From: Embiotoca jacksoni | Taxonomy: Eukaryota > Chordata > Actinopteri > Embiotocidae | Length of the DNA stretch: 64,000 bases | NCBI GenBank assembly: GCA_022577435.1 | Contig: JAKOON010000006.1 | Location: 20,954,178-21,018,177, forward strand | Direction: 5' to 3' | Shown: positions 33,843 to 48,289 of the stretch, in pieces | Layout of the letters: the number at the start of each line of letters is the position of its first letter | Numbering within the stretch: position 1 is the first letter of the stretch | Position numbers and translations under genes: made by a program | The notes under the pieces: model-generated | Seen by the model: the letters and a program-made list of their open reading frames with translations, nothing else | Told to the model about the DNA's origin: nothing | The model's database searches: none

Positions 33843-36684
33843 TACACTGACTGACATTAGTCTTGATTGTGATGAACACAAACTGTGTTTTGACGCAGTC
33901 ACCTGCTGGAGCACCAGACGAGTACTAATCCACTGCTGAAATTAGCACCTGACAAAAGAACATTTACTTCAGGTACAGCTACTTTACTGTTTGGTTAAAA
34001 ACTACAACACCCAGCTGACTTCTGGGCCTCCCCCCCCCCCCAAAAGAATAAAACTATTATCTTTGTCATGTATTTTAAAGATTTTCTTCTTCATTCAGGA
34101 CCAGAGGGTCACGGGGCAGTATCCCATACAACAGGTGAGGGATGTTCAGAGAACACATTTTTGTTTTTTCTCTTTTTGTTGTACGTATTTGTTGACAATA
34201 ATAAAAATACTTCGCACAGCCTAATCCTTGAATGAAATGCCATCGTTATTTGCTTATGCTTCGATCTGTGTGTATGTGTAGTTAACGACTAACAGGCGAC
34301 AGATCAAAAAATTGAACCGTTGTCCATTTATTGCTAACATTTGCAATATTGTTTAAGATTGTAAACCGTTTTTTTTTTCCCCACTATGTGATGAATTAAA
34401 ATAAAATATTCTGCCCGGTCTTGTATTGATTTCATCGTATCCACCGACAGCTTCCTGTGGACCAAAAAAATTTAATCGGATCATGTAAGGTCATGTCAGC
34501 AGGTGCAGGATCAATAAAGCAGACAGAAGGAAGGGTAGAATGCATTCTCTCTGGTTTATTCAGGTTCTGTAGGAAGAGTTCTGTTTGAAATTACAAAATG
34601 CACTGGTAGAAACAGCAGAGATAGAGAAAGAAACAGGGAGAGAAAGAGATGGTCGGAGAAAGAGAGAAAGAGAGAAAGAGAGAGGGAGAGGGAGAGAGAA
34701 GGAAGGGATTTCATAGCCGGAATAAACGGGAATAACATCACCAGATTCAGGTTCAGGCAGCTCTTTACTCTCAAAGGGATTGTTTTTCATCAAGGAAAAG
34801 TTTTGTATTCCTTCTCCCCCTTTTTAAAATCATTTTTTCTTTTTTTTTTGTAATGTTAGTTAAAGTGTTATCTATCCTTGTTGCCCTAAGGTTGTTCCCC
34901 CGTGAAATAACTGGCAAATATAACAAACAAACATTCTTTGATTTCATCACCAAAGTCATTTCCATTTTTTGTCAGGATGATTTTTTTTTTTCAGTTTTGT
35001 GTTTTTCTTTTTTTTTGGTTAGGTTTTTTGTTACATTTTTTGTTTTTAAAAATAGAAGAAAAAAGAAACACATTGCTCTTAAAAACATCTATCTATATAT
35101 ATTTTTACATATATATACTTTTTTCTTTATATTTAATATTTTTTAATTCCTGAAGTTGACTTGTTACCCCACATAGTGGCATGCACATTGCACATGCAAA
35201 TCTGTAATTAAATACTTCTCTTTTTATCTTAAATTGCCATGTATGTTTATTTTTTTCTCTTTTTTTCCCCAACTTACTGAGTGAATCCTGTATGGTTTTC
35301 TACTGTGGCACTGGTTCGGGTTCTACTGGGTCGAGTGTCGGATGGTGTGCATGGTGATGACATGGATGGTTGGTAGTTGCTTCAGAGTTCCCTCAGTGCC
35401 TCTGCAGACAGCTGGATCCTTTGAAGGGATATTCAACCCTTTGTACAACATTGTTAGCAGTGGATGGTGATTGGCTCAGAATTGGGTTGTTTTTGAGTTT
35501 CTTTTATGATTGGAACATGTTTGGAACAGTTTATTCTGAGAGGTTGTTTTTTTTGACCTGGTACGACTATTTCACCTGGTGTTGCCTAATCATCAAACAG
35601 TAAATTATCAGTCACACACTATTAGATTAAAGATTATGTTGTAATTCTGACCTCTCAGCAACAGTGTCTAATAAAGACAATAATAATGTAACATTCAGCT
35701 CACCTGAATGTTACCTGAACAACTCTCCCATCATTCCTACGTGATTTAAATGTGACATGTGGACAGGAGCCAAACTGTGAACTTTACATGTCATTTGTTC
35801 CCTCAGTTATTTTCTGAAAGTTGAGTTTAATTATTCCAAACATCAGCTCTAATAGTTTGACATCCTGAAAATCATTACATCTGAGCTACAAAGGGTTAAA
35901 ATAAGATCCTGCTGATCTCCTCATGTTGTGGCACCTTGAGATGTTTTGGGAAACGTCAGGGTGTAGCATCACGTTGAGAGCTAAACGCTGGAGGAACATC
36001 TTCTGGAAGCAACTCGTCTCCACTGAGCTGATGGAGATTGAAACAAATGGAGAGAAAAGAGAAGGAGAGAGGAGAAATAGATGGAGACAGAGAGAGAGAG
36101 GGGCCCTGAGGGTTGTAATGGCGACAGCAGGAGACATTTCACTCATGTCTCTGAGGAATCAGTTCACTGAAAATCAGCATTGGATTATGGAGCCGGACAG
36201 GTTCAGGGCGGCACATTTAGTCATTTAAGAAAGGGGTTGTTCCCTTTTTACCAATATAGGTTATTCCTGACAGAGCGCATTAGTAAGTTATCCCATTTAG
36301 TTGGTGTAGTCTCAGAGTTCAAATGAGAGTCAATAATAATATTTAACTCATGGGGTAGAATAAAAACATGACTCCAAATTAATGCTTATGTTGAGCTCTG
36401 TCTGCAGCATGCATCTCTAACACAGGCACTTTATAATGAGATCATCTATAAGGGCTTTGGCTGTGTATGCAGTTTGTCTTTTTATACTGTTCTTCTGCCC
36501 CCTTGTGGCCAGAACATCGATTCAAGATTATGTTTTCTTTTCTAACAATTAGTACGCACTGTTCCTACAGAAGAAATGAAGTCATTTCACTGTAAAATCA
36601 TTCATTCATGTGAATAACCGACAGATTTGTGCACTCAAATGATCATCATTCAGCCTTAATACCTGCTGGGCTCCATAAAGACCT

Positions 36685-36685
<1 letters not shown>

Positions 36686-36736
<51 letters not shown>
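36686..36736. repeat. (CA)n microsatellite
   Basis: A perfect CA array. Confidence 0.95.
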
Positions 36737-36737
<1 letters not shown>

Positions 36738-37077
36738 CAGACCGACACTCACAAACAAAACGCACCCACACGCACATGCATGAACTCAATGTATACGCAC
36801 ACTCATATATGACGGCTGTGACAGCTCAATCCCCCCACCCTGTGTTCATGGATGGTATTACATTTACAATGCGGTGGCGTGACCAGAGAGAGGTGACTCG
36901 TGAAGATGAAGATGAACTCAGAATGAAACACATCTGATGAGTTTTTCAGAAACTTTATGGATTATGTACACAATAATTACAGAGCCAAAATATACATTAG
37001 AGGGCATGAGAGGGAGGGAGAGGATGGGTGAGACACATAACATGATCATCTACTGACACCCTCCCACTCCCCCTTCC

Positions 37078-37198
<121 letters not shown>

Positions 37199-37372
37199 AC
37201 CCATCCAGCCTGGAACTCCATGAGGATGAGGAGTGGAGGAGGGAGGGAGATGAAGAAAGCGACCAGGACATTGAAATCTTATGTGTGTGCTGTGATCATC
37301 TCAGATGAGGACGTCATTGTGTCCTGTACAGTGTAAGGCACTGAGGGTAACCTACTGTAGCTGATGGTGTCA

Positions 37373-37373
<1 letters not shown>

Positions 37374-37428
<55 letters not shown>
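37374..37428. repeat. (CA)n microsatellite
   Basis: A perfect CA array. Confidence 0.95.
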
Positions 37429-37429
<1 letters not shown>

Positions 37430-37770
37430 ACTCACAACACCTGCACAGACACATCCAACACACGTGCACACACAGAGGAAATGTCTCCCTGTCGCAGCAG
37501 AAGCTTCGCCCCCCCTCACAGTGGGACCAAGCGCAGGTGGGTTTGGTGAAAAAATGGCTTCTGAGTATGAGGATGAGCCTGAAAAGTGGTCCAGTGCCAT
37601 TGTGAAATTGTGTATAAACATCACTACGACCTCTGCTGCTGCCCCCCCCCCGCTCCCCAGAAGTCCTGCCCTCCACCCCCAACGGTACCTGGAAATCAGT
37701 AAAATCTCTCTCTCATTGGCTTCTGACCCTCCCGCCCCTCCCTCCCTCCCCGCCTCGCTCTTGACCCCCC

Positions 37771-37838
37771 TACACACACACACACACACACGCACACACA
37801 CACACACACTCACACACACACACACACACACGCATGCA
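37771..37838. repeat. interrupted (CA)n microsatellite
   Basis: A CA array with CG and CT interruptions. Confidence 0.9.
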
Positions 37839-40800
37839 CACATCTAGTGCTGTACAAAGGGGAGACCACAGCGTGGCTTCAGCTACATAAGCACAACTTT
37901 TGGCAGCACTACTGTACATTAAAACCCACTGTGTAGTTTTTTTTTTTAAATTTTTTTTTTTAAAGAGAGCCCTTATTCGTGTTTTTGTCGACACGTTGCC
38001 TCACGACTGACCCACTGACACAATTTCACAGCCGACTGAGTGGATGGGTTGGTGCGGTTCTTAGTTTTTCCTTCATCCCCCAAGGAAGAAGAAAATCCAA
38101 AAATGATTAGTCAGACGTTAAGACCGAAGGGTGACAGAAGCCGGTGGTGAAGACAGAAAGCAGATGTGGAGAGAAGTGATGACTGAGCAAAAACCTCGCA
38201 AATCCCCCCCGACCCCGTTCAAAACAAACAAAACAAAAATCCGTGAAACAACAACAAAAACAAAGGTCAGATGCTCATTTTTTTTCCCAACAGAATGGGG
38301 TTTGTTCTTGGAAAAGCACACACACAACATGCTTTCACACAAGGGCAGTGTTGTGTGTCGGCCATTTTGGATCCACTGTTACAATTCTGGACAAGCGAGT
38401 GGTGTCATGGAGCCAAAATGGAGGTGGGTTTTTCCTGCCTGTCTGTCAACACGCTCGGTGTTGAGCGTTGGAGCGTCGGCATGTCGATGGGGAGGTGAGG
38501 GGTCCGAGTGTGTGATGCGGGTTAGTGAAAGGAGAGGAGTGGGGTCAACATTACGTCTGACGCCATGCCAGGTAAAACCATACAATAACTCAATCCAAGG
38601 CCCGCTTGTTCCACAGCTGACTCTTCCCTACGTTGTCTAACTACCTAGCTACCTAACTCTAGAGGGACCTGAGAAATAAGCAAACTGCTTTGCACCTCTG
38701 TAAACCTCTCACTACACCGCCTGAAACTGTACCCAGGACATCTCTGGGATGGACACAAAATGGCACCACGCCAACGCCTAGAGGGCTAGCCAGCTAGCAG
38801 GATCCGGAACTGATGAGCATTTGGGTCTTTAAAGTCCAAAACACGAGGCTCTGATTCAAACTGGGTGGATCTTTTATGATTTTTGGCAACTTTTACAAAA
38901 ATCTATGGGAGTGTTAAACAGTTTAGCCCATCCCGGATGCGATATTGATTTCCCTGCATCGAGTCTAGCCTCTTGACTATTTCCTAACCGTGGCCCAGTC
39001 TCAAAATCACCACTCTCCCTGTTTCTATGCCAGCATGGGAGCCGGTGGGACTCGACTTTTAAGGCGTAGTGTGGGTGATCTCATCGACTACAGAGGGGAA
39101 AGAGGGGGGAGGCGGAGAGTGATTATGGGGAAGGAGACTGGGGGTGACGAATGTGACTCGGATACAGAAGGCACTGTGGCTCTGTAGGGGGCTTCGGGGA
39201 GGACTCCCCACCTGCCGTAACCTCTCTTGATGGAAGGTGAGGACAGAGGGGTTTCAGGTATGCGCCCCATCACTCCCGCCAAATAAACAATCAACAAAAA
39301 CAACCCCCGCTATCACCATCTTCTCTATGCTATGCTCAACTACTAGGCCTGGAGGCAAAACATCTCTGGAGAGAATAGAAGTCTGTGGAGGGAAAAGGGA
39401 TCAGCTGGAGGAAAAAGACAGCGACAGAGGTGCGTGAAAGAAAGGGCGTTAGACCGCGGGTGTGATGTCGAGTGACGTGTGCAAAAGTGGTGTCGATCTT
39501 CACATTAGTTTCTCAGATCTGCGGGTTCCTGTTTCATGAATCCGTTCGCCAGTACCACAGCACTGCAGTTCCTCCTCTGAAATAATTGGATGAGGATGCT
39601 GATGAGGGCTGCATAGAGTCAAAACACGTGGACTGGGGTTTGTTTTCTGGCTTTTGCGAGTGCAAAGAAAACAGCTCGAGGTTTCGAGGGTAGCTTGATT
39701 CTTGGCCGTGTCGTGAGCGTGATCGGTATGCAAAATAAATATCTGAAACTCTTATTATACTCTGTCTGTTATTTATAACTACTTCTACGTTATTATATCT
39801 AGATTTATCTGTAAGCGATCAACTATATATTATCTATGCTTTATCATTTTGTCCTAGAGTTATTGAATATTCAATAATTGCTGTCCCTCATAACAATAAG
39901 GATGAAATTATTAGTCCTAAGTGTTCCTGTCCCGTAACGTCTTCGGTGTCGTTCTCTGGCAAACTGAAATTACAGATGTCAAAGCAAATGGACAGAAAAA
40001 AAAAAAGAGATGAGGAAAGAGAGGTTGGTGGATACTGAAAGTGGCTTTTGGCAGAGAGGGTTTCAGCTTTGCTACAACCTCACATGACTGGACCGGGGTG
40101 GTTTGGTGACTGTTCTCTGGTTATCCAGACCTGAGAGAAGGGGTTTGAGGGGTGGGGGTGGTCAGCACTGGCACTGGCAGGCAGACAGAGGGACAGGCTG
40201 ACAAACGGACAGACCGGGCCACATCCGTGTTTCCGGACACGGACTTGAGCTGTATTTCTTACAAAGATAGGAGAGAAAGGAGGTTTCACTCCAGGTCCAG
40301 AAGCTGGGATGTGGCCCAGAGGCCGTCCTGCAGGGGAGGGGGGGGGGGGAGGGGGGGGGCAGGGCGAACAATGTATGCCGAGAACTCACCCCTGGTGGCA
40401 AAAAAGAGAACACTGTGTAATACTGACTGACACCAACACTGTACCACCGATACTGTGCTGTCATTGCCGGCAACTGATCTCACTCCAAAACTACAGAGCC
40501 AAACAGAGGGAAAAGCTTGAGATTTACCGTTTTCTTTTTGGCTGCATGTGGGAGAACTCTACCTCAGTAGAACTTTAAACTCTGTAAAACTGGCGTCACT
40601 GAAAAGTCTTTCACTCTCTCAATAAACCGTTCTACCCTCCGTGCTCTGAAACTGAATCATTGATCTTTGGGTTGAGTACTGACCCCATGAATCATTGCAG
40701 GTCAGATACTTCGACTCCCCCGACCTCCACCGCCACCGTTCTGGAGAGAGACTGTATACTAAGAGTTGCGTTACAACACGCAATGCTGCTAAGTGAATGT

Positions 40801-42050
40801 TCCCAAGCCGTCGTTGCCCCGAAACGTTGCAGGAAGGCATCAGGAACGCAGTAAACGTCGTTGAACGGGGGGTAAAAAACAGAACCGATGTAAACGAGAT
40901 GGACATAGCATACTTGAGCTCCAAATACCATGACAACAAATCTACAGCAAACAGTTCTATCAATCAATCAGTCATCACCAGTATATCATCACCATTGTCA
41001 CCATCATTTTGCATTGACATTGATATCATTATTCATAAGACTGTCATCATTAACAATAATAAATGAAGGTGGAAGAGGTTCGCTTCTCTCTGCTCTTTCT
41101 GCCTCCTCTTTCTCAAGCAAAACAGAAAAACCTCCATGTGGTCCTGCAGTGTTTCTCGTCTTTAAACAGTTTGTAGAACCGCAGCTTTCGGCAGAAAACG
41201 AGACAAATAAAATAGCCGACTGTCAACTGCGTAAAAAGGAACCAAAAAAAAAAATTACGTTTGAGATGTAAGAGGAAGAGAGAGCGTCTGAAAGAAGAGA
41301 ACTCCTTTTGTAAGCCTAAATGCAAAGTTTCCTATAAAGCCCCCAGGTCCCACCCACACCAGTTCAATCTCCTCTCTAGTATGTGTTTAATCAATCATGC
41401 AGGTTTCCATCAAATTTTGGACTCCGAAAAAGATCAAAGGAGGCTGAGCGAATGCAACAGAAGAACCAAGCTCCAATGTCCGAAGAAGAACAAGAAGGAG
41501 AAGTAATCGATAGAAGAAATACTGAAGAAATTAGTCTTTTTTCCCATCCCTCCTTTCCTGTCCTCCGCCCTATTCAACCGTGTGATGTCATTTCCTGTCA
41601 GGTCATCCTTCGCCGTGCACCGGGTCGAGTAACAGAGGAGGAAGGGGCTTGACAAAGTGTCCGACTCCCTTCTCTAGTTACCTGAGCCCACCCCTCAAGC
41701 GCACTCGAACAGGAAGTGAGCCCACACTGTGCCTCACCCTCCTCGTCTACCACCGCCAGCTGGACAGGAAGTGATGTCACAGCAGTTCCATCAGCATTAA
41801 GTGAGTCCTTAACAGTAAACAGAGATGATAAAACTCATCAAATATCAGCCAGCGCTGTGATTGGCTGGTTTTTGCAGTATAGGCGGAGCTTCCTGGTTCT
41901 GTCCCTTGGAAAGGAAAAAGGTTAAAGATAAAGTGGTTGTTCTCCCTTTTTTTCTTTTCATTGTATCTCATGTAAAGTTTCATTGTGTTCTTCATTGTTC
42001 AAGTTTGATTTTCTGGAGGCATAGCTTGGCATGTAAGGGTTAGGGGGTCC

Positions 42051-42677
42051 TGGCTTTTATTAATTTATTTTTCTTTAAACATAACTGTCTAGGAGCAGAG
42101 TCAAAGTAGTGGACTCTGTGTTCCAGCTCGTTTTCAGGCTTTTACAGTAGTCGTCTGGCCAGATAGCACACATCTAACAAATCGAAGCAATCGGGCGTCA
42201 GTCTGGGAGAAGTGCTCATCACAGCCCATTCCTATAACCTCATGCTCCTCCCTTGCTTTCTTTTCCCACCCCTCTCTGTTCCCCCGACAGCCTGGCCTTG
42301 AAGATCAGGGCAGACTCTGGGGAGTGCAGTTCTGAGACGGAGAGGTCAGAGGTCAACTGTGCCCAGGCCTCGTCTTCGATGTCTTGGCGGTCTCTTTTTC
42401 CTTTTATTCACGTGCTGCTCTGTCACTGATTTGAGTCTTACACAAAATGTGTAAAAAGCTATTCGCAGCACCTTCACACCTGCCCCCCCCCCTCCACCCC
42501 AAGCCCCCACCTCTGATTTAGAGTCTGAGGGGTGAAGGTAGACGGCATCCAAGGGTTCCAACTCCTCCCAACATTTTCACCACCACCGCTTTATTAAAAG
42601 TCTCATATCCAATGTCAGAGCACCGGAGGTTGCTGTTCTTCTCCTCTCCTGCCGTTATCCTTTGCTCTCTGTGGTTG
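42051..42677 (-). other. cacna1a: probable proximal cacna1a 3' UTR with poly(A) signals
   Basis: Downstream of the cacna1a stop on the minus strand, AATAAA occurs at 42403-42408, 42064-42069 and 42056-42061. The last two are adjacent and could end an mRNA with a UTR of about 620-650 bases. A longer UTR cannot be excluded. Confidence 0.45.
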
Positions 42678-43409
42678 CTAGCACCAGTCATCCTCGTCCG
42701 TCTCACTATAAGGTTCATGCAGGCCCTTGCGGGGCCCTCTGGCATGGGGGGGTCGGTGGTGCGGGTGGGGGGGCGGCGCCCCTGGTGGTCCCCGTCGATG
42801 TGGGGAAGGCGAGGATGAGCGGTAGCCATTGGGTACCCTACGTGGATGCGGGTGTGGGGGCGGAGGGGGCCCGTGGTGGGCAGTCCTGGGGGAGCGTGGG
42901 TGTGGGTGAGGATTTCCTCCGTGTGGGTGTGGGTTGCCGTGGGAGAGGCTCTGCTCGTAGGCAGGAGGCTCGTGGTGCCGCTCATACTCATAATCTCTCT
43001 CGTAGAAGGGCCCTTCACCCTCCAGGCTGTCCCCAGGCGGAGGCCCGCTCCAGCGGCCTCGGTGAGGGGACCGAGGCGAGCCGTGGAGGGGTGAGCGTGG
43101 GGACTGGTGCCTAGGGGAGCGCGGTGATCCATGTCGGGACGAGGATCCCCCGTGGTGGGGAGAGGGGTGGCGTGACGGGGGCCGGTTGTGGTAGCCTCTT
43201 TCGTGGTCTGGTGGGGAGAAGTGTCGGGGGGAGGGCGAGCGCAGGCGGCCCGGCCCCGGGGGGCCATAGCTGGGCTTGCGGACAGCGGGGGAGTAGGTGA
43301 CATGTGGACGCGGGACAGCAGGGGTCTGAGGCAGCTGGCGACGGCCTCTCCGTGGAGTGCTGGTCCCCGAGGTGGAGGGGACCGGGCTGCCGCTCACCGA
43401 ACTACTGCC
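42678..43409 (-). CDS. cacna1a: cacna1a last coding exon
   Basis: A 732-base exon, phase 0. Begins GSSSVSGSPVPSTSGTSTPR, then the RIM-BP ligand RRGRRQLPQTP, RPHVTYSPAVRK, a long proline/histidine/serine/arginine-rich segment with SPRSP-type repeats, RRVPNGY, and RKGLHEPYSETDEDDWC before TAG (42680-42678). No glutamine repeat is present. The acceptor is CTGTAG; a second acceptor five bases further in would begin with a stop codon. Confidence 0.96.
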   Translation of the reverse strand, partial: GSSSVSGSPVPSTSGTSTPRRGRRQLPQTPAVPRPHVTYSPAVRKPSYGPPGPGRLRSPSPRHFSPPDHERGYHNRPPSRHPSPHHGGSSSRHGSPRSPRHQSPRSPLHGSPRSPHRGRWSGPPPGDSLEGEGPFYERDYEYERHHEPPAYEQSLSHGNPHPHGGNPHPHPRSPRTAHHGPPPPPHPHPRRVPNGYRSSSPSPHRRGPPGAPPPHPHHRPPHARGPRKGLHEPYSETDEDDWC

Positions 43410-46400
43410 CTACAGCAAAATGTAAACAAGGAAAATCAAAACGCACCACAACAACAACAACAACAGAGGCCAGAGTAGAGCAGAGTGGTGGTGAGAGAGA
43501 GAGAGAAGGAGAGATTGATAGAGAAACACCATTGAAAACCATCCAAAAACACAGTGATGAAGCAAAATATTGACATCAAGAAGCAAATACGTCACATCGA
43601 AGAAAAATGGACAGAGAGAGAAACAGTGACAAAGGAAAAAGCGTAACACAAAAAAGAGAGATTGATATCCATAAGTAGGAGTATGGAAATAACTCTGTGT
43701 GAACTCTTACTGAATAAACACACAGTCCCTGAGGTGGGAGTAAGAGACAGGTTAAAGATCACATTGAGGGTTTCTTTATAAATAATTTACCTCTGTGCTC
43801 AGCTCATGATTACAGGATACCTGTAACACCTATTAAAGCTACAGAAGCTTACCGCACTGTGACTACCACCTTCAGTGTAATAGTATGATGTAAAGTACCA
43901 TTGTCAGTATCCACAGTGACAATAGAACCAACCTGCATCAAGTCAAATATTTTATACAAGCCAGTCAACAAATAGAAATTAAGACAGACCATAAAACCGG
44001 TATAAGGCAGTAATAAGAAACTGTCCCTCATATTTTATGACTCATGACATCGACCTTGGAGTCTTTGAAGCCCACCTGTCTGTGACCTCGTCCATCGGGC
44101 CCCTCGCTGGGCGACCGGGACCAGTGGCGGTCGTGGGGATGCCTGTGGGAGTATTCGTGGCGGTCGGGGCCGTAGTGCTCCTTGTCCATGGAGCTGTGAT
44201 GATGGTGGTGGTGGTGGTGGTGACGGCGGTCCTTGGTCCGGCCGCGGTCCCGCTCGCGCTCCTTGGGTGGCAGGTCGCCTGACTGAGTGGTGGTGCTGAG
44301 GTCTGTGCCCAGGCCTTGCAACAAGATGTTCCAGTTTACACGTGCAAACACAAAACCAATCATGACACGAACTTCCCAAGGGGAGAAACACAAATAAAGA
44401 TTACAACATGTCATACAAATGTCCAGACAGAAATCCACTGCAGCTGTGCAGTCAAACGCAGAGCACAACAAAGTAATTTTAGAGTCCATGTAGTGTAGCA
44501 GAGCGGAGGATTCTTCATCAGATTAGAGAGCTCTCCAATTATAAAAGGGTTTTGGAGTTGAACTGTGTCAGCCTTGTTGAATTAGTTTTACAGCTCAAGC
44601 ATGCAATTTGCACTTGCAATTAGAGCTGAAGTGAGCTATCTGCCCGCACAATGTTCTTTTCAAGGACTTCTTCGTGTCAAGACTGGACACGCAGAGAATT
44701 CATTGAATATGATGATCTGGGAATGTGCTGTTCTCTTACTTTAATAAATGCACAGATTGTTCTTAATGTCCTCAACAACTGCTTTTGAGTTACTCTTGAT
44801 CAAGCTGTAAAGCAGCACTGCTCCATCATTTCTTATCCTGCGGTGTACCTTCATTTCTTCAAGGGCCAGAATGAGGTAGAATTTAAAAACTGTCAGTGAT
44901 ACTGTCAGACATTATATTGCAGACAACAATGCAAGCTGCTGTGCCATCTTGCTCTTTTGGAGCTAGAAGTGACCATATTTGGATGAGAGAGTGGAGCTGC
45001 ACAGAATCTGACTGAGAACCCAACAATACTATTGCAGCCCACCTACACCAGCAACCTGACTGCACCTCAGGCATGTCAATCAAACCAGGTGAATTTAGGT
45101 AATTACAGCATTATGACTTGTGGAGGAAAATGATTTGACTTTGTGTTTCATGAGAGAAGTTGACGCTTTTTGAAAGGGGGTTCATGAAGCCATGGAGATT
45201 TGTTTTTTTTTATAGCCACCCCCTAGTGGCCCTCAATGGTATCGCACTTCTGCACTGGCTTCACATTTCACACCCGGAGTCAACATCCCCTTTTATATAC
45301 AGTTTTCTTGATAACATGCTGAAGTTTAGCATTTCCTTGGTTTAATCCTCATACAGCTGTTCCATGGTAAATATGATATACATTCCATTTAACATGTGAT
45401 ATTAAAATGCCACATACTAATAGAAATGGTGGCCTCTTAACACGCTAACACTAATGTTTCAATTTCATTTCAGTTTTATGTATACGGAACCAAATCACAG
45501 CATACAATAAGTCATCTCAGGGTACTTTACACAGTGAGCTCGAAACCTCGCTGCAATTCAAAAACTCCCTTGTGAGCGTCTGGGGGAGGGAAAAAAACTC
45601 CCTTTACGACACGTTAAAATAATATAGTGTGTTTGAAATGTTACACTTCAAGGGATCTTGTCATGAATTTAAGTGTTACACACGTGACTGACTGTCGTAA
45701 CAATCCCTCTACCAGTTGTTCAGACTACACACTGGTCCAACGTGCTGAATAGACAGAACAACAAACATTGCCCTCCTGCCAGAACACTGGTCTAAAATCT
45801 ACATTCATGACTTTCCTGCTGTAACTCTTACTGTAAGTAAGCTGAGCACCGGAGACACGTGTGGGTTTTACAGCTGTAAACCTTTAAGATGTGCAGATGA
45901 CAGTCCGATGTGAGGTAGGCATCAAAGGAAGCAAACGGTAGATAACCGTGATGAGTGACTCACCCGTGTCTGCGTCGGTGTATCTGGTCAGGGAGCGCTG
46001 CGAGGTGCGGTGACTTCTGTCCCTGTGCCGGCGTCCTCCTCCGTGTCTCCCCTCCTCAGACACCACCCTCTCCAGGGAGTAGTCGTCCAGCCTCACGCCC
46101 CGGCCCGTTCGCCCGTGGACCAGGCTGGAGGTGGAGCGCCGCATCGGGCTGGTGTCAGTGATGGTCTGTGAGGACAAAGGAAACAGCACAGAAGGAAATA
46201 CAGAAAAAGGATAGGGAAAGCAAAAGGTCGGAGAGGAAGTGATGAGACGAAGAGAGAGGGAGAAAAGAGATGAACAACAGCGGGGGAGAGAGAAAGAAAG
46301 AGAGGAGAAAAGAAGTGAGATTTAATGCATCCTGACAGCTGGAGTCCATTTTTGTCTGTCAAAAGGACGACGTTCACTTCACTGACTTTTACTGAGTGTA

Positions 46401-47741
46401 TCATACAAACACAGAGCTGCACACTGAATTCAACGTCTATCTGCATGTGGATATATGTGATTACTAAATGACTGAATGAAAATACTGAAGTCAAACAGCA
46501 GAACCAAACACTCTTGGTTTAGGTGGGTGGGGGTTTAACACCAGGACACTTCAGGTTTTCAAAGGTTGTATGTTTTTGTTAATATAAATGTTTTTCTCTG
46601 GTGTTGTCCTGTGTGGTGACGTACACCCATCTGATCTGAAGACACTGGATACTATTGGAGGCATCTTAAATCCTACAGTACATCAGCGTACAGTATTGGC
46701 ATTCATGTAGCTCGACCCATAGCACCTAGAGTTCATAACTTCTAAGCCTTAGATAAGTCCATAGCATGTGATGCCATGTTTCTTCACCAAAACATGGAGG
46801 AATGAAACAGACAGAGATAAAACAGGGAACTGACAGGGAGAGAAGAAAAGGGCAGAGACAGACTACAAGCATGAAGGAGGGCTATAAAACCATGCCTCGC
46901 ATGCACAAGGCAGAGGAGCCGAATGGGCTTTTCCTCATGGCAGCCATATTTCATTTACATCATACTCAGGTTGCAAAGCCGGATAGGTTTTCATGCCAAA
47001 GTCGGTTGGCTATATCTTCAGAAACACCACCACTTCTCCTCCCCCTCTTCCTCCTCCTACAACTACTACTGTCACTACACACTGTATTGTAATAATACCA
47101 AATTATCATTTTTGTAACTTCTAGTAAATACCAATGTTTTAAAATGGCATACTGTAGACCACTAAGAATATGAAGTAGATTGGAGAGACCAATACAATCT
47201 TAATCCTGATCATTAACGAGAATTACATCTCATTGGTGTGGAGCTGATGTCACTACTAGTATTTGGCTGCTAATATGAAAAGAACATCAAGGATGCTGAT
47301 CAAAAAAATTTATCAAAAACAAAGCCAGGTTTGGGCTTTGTTATGTTTCCAAAGGCTGCTTATAAATAGATATAATGTTTCTGAAGTATGATGTAAATCA
47401 AATAAGGACACCACGTGGACATGACGAACCATCATTCCATAACCTTAGGACCTGATCAAAAGCTTTGCATGAACCCAACAGGAAAATCACACAATCTGAC
47501 TCTCCGTTCGAAACAAAATCGTTATTTAAAGTTATCTAAGGTTTTAATGTGAGTGAGGGTTTGAACATGGATATCAAAGTCACGTTCAATGACATGATTT
47601 CCACCAGTAAACTGGGCCTAAGTCATTAAATTTGTTCATTGTGGGTGACATGAGGACAAAGAGGTGTTTTTATTTCCTTTTGATAGTCAAAGTATCAGGT
47701 GAAACGTGGGATTGTGGGAAAGAGGAAAACTATTGTATATG

Positions 47742-47786
<45 letters not shown>

Positions 47787-48230
47787 GTATGTGATATATA
47801 ATGTAAATATATAGCTTTGCTACCGCATCAGTACAATTCTAAAACAATAATACATAAATTCAATGAATCAGAGCTAGTCACGGAAAGGAAGCAACTCTAG
47901 TTGAAATTTAAGATATAATATTTCTACTGGAACCAGTCCTGTGTGATCTTCTCGCTGGGTTCACCGTCAGGCTCTTCTGACCAGGACAGGATCCTGCTGA
48001 CACGGTGAACCCCCACAAAGCTTCACATCACCTTCATGATAAAGCACATGTCCGTCTGCAAGCAGCAGGCCGCACAAAGACAAACACGAGAGGATACACC
48101 GTCCTCAGAGGAGCTTCACTACACAAACACAGACAGACAGCCGTCTGTCCACTCTGTGAGCAGCCTAACACAAGCCATGCACGTCCTCTGGGTAGCCAGC
48201 TGTTCTAAACATGTGCATACACTTCATCTG

Positions 48231-48289
<59 letters not shown>

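Noticed and set aside
42518..43303. Second long frame (261 residues) over the cacna1a last exon
   Set aside because: A shadow in another frame of the GC-rich exon; the cacna1a frame matches the Cav2.1 tail to its DDWC end.
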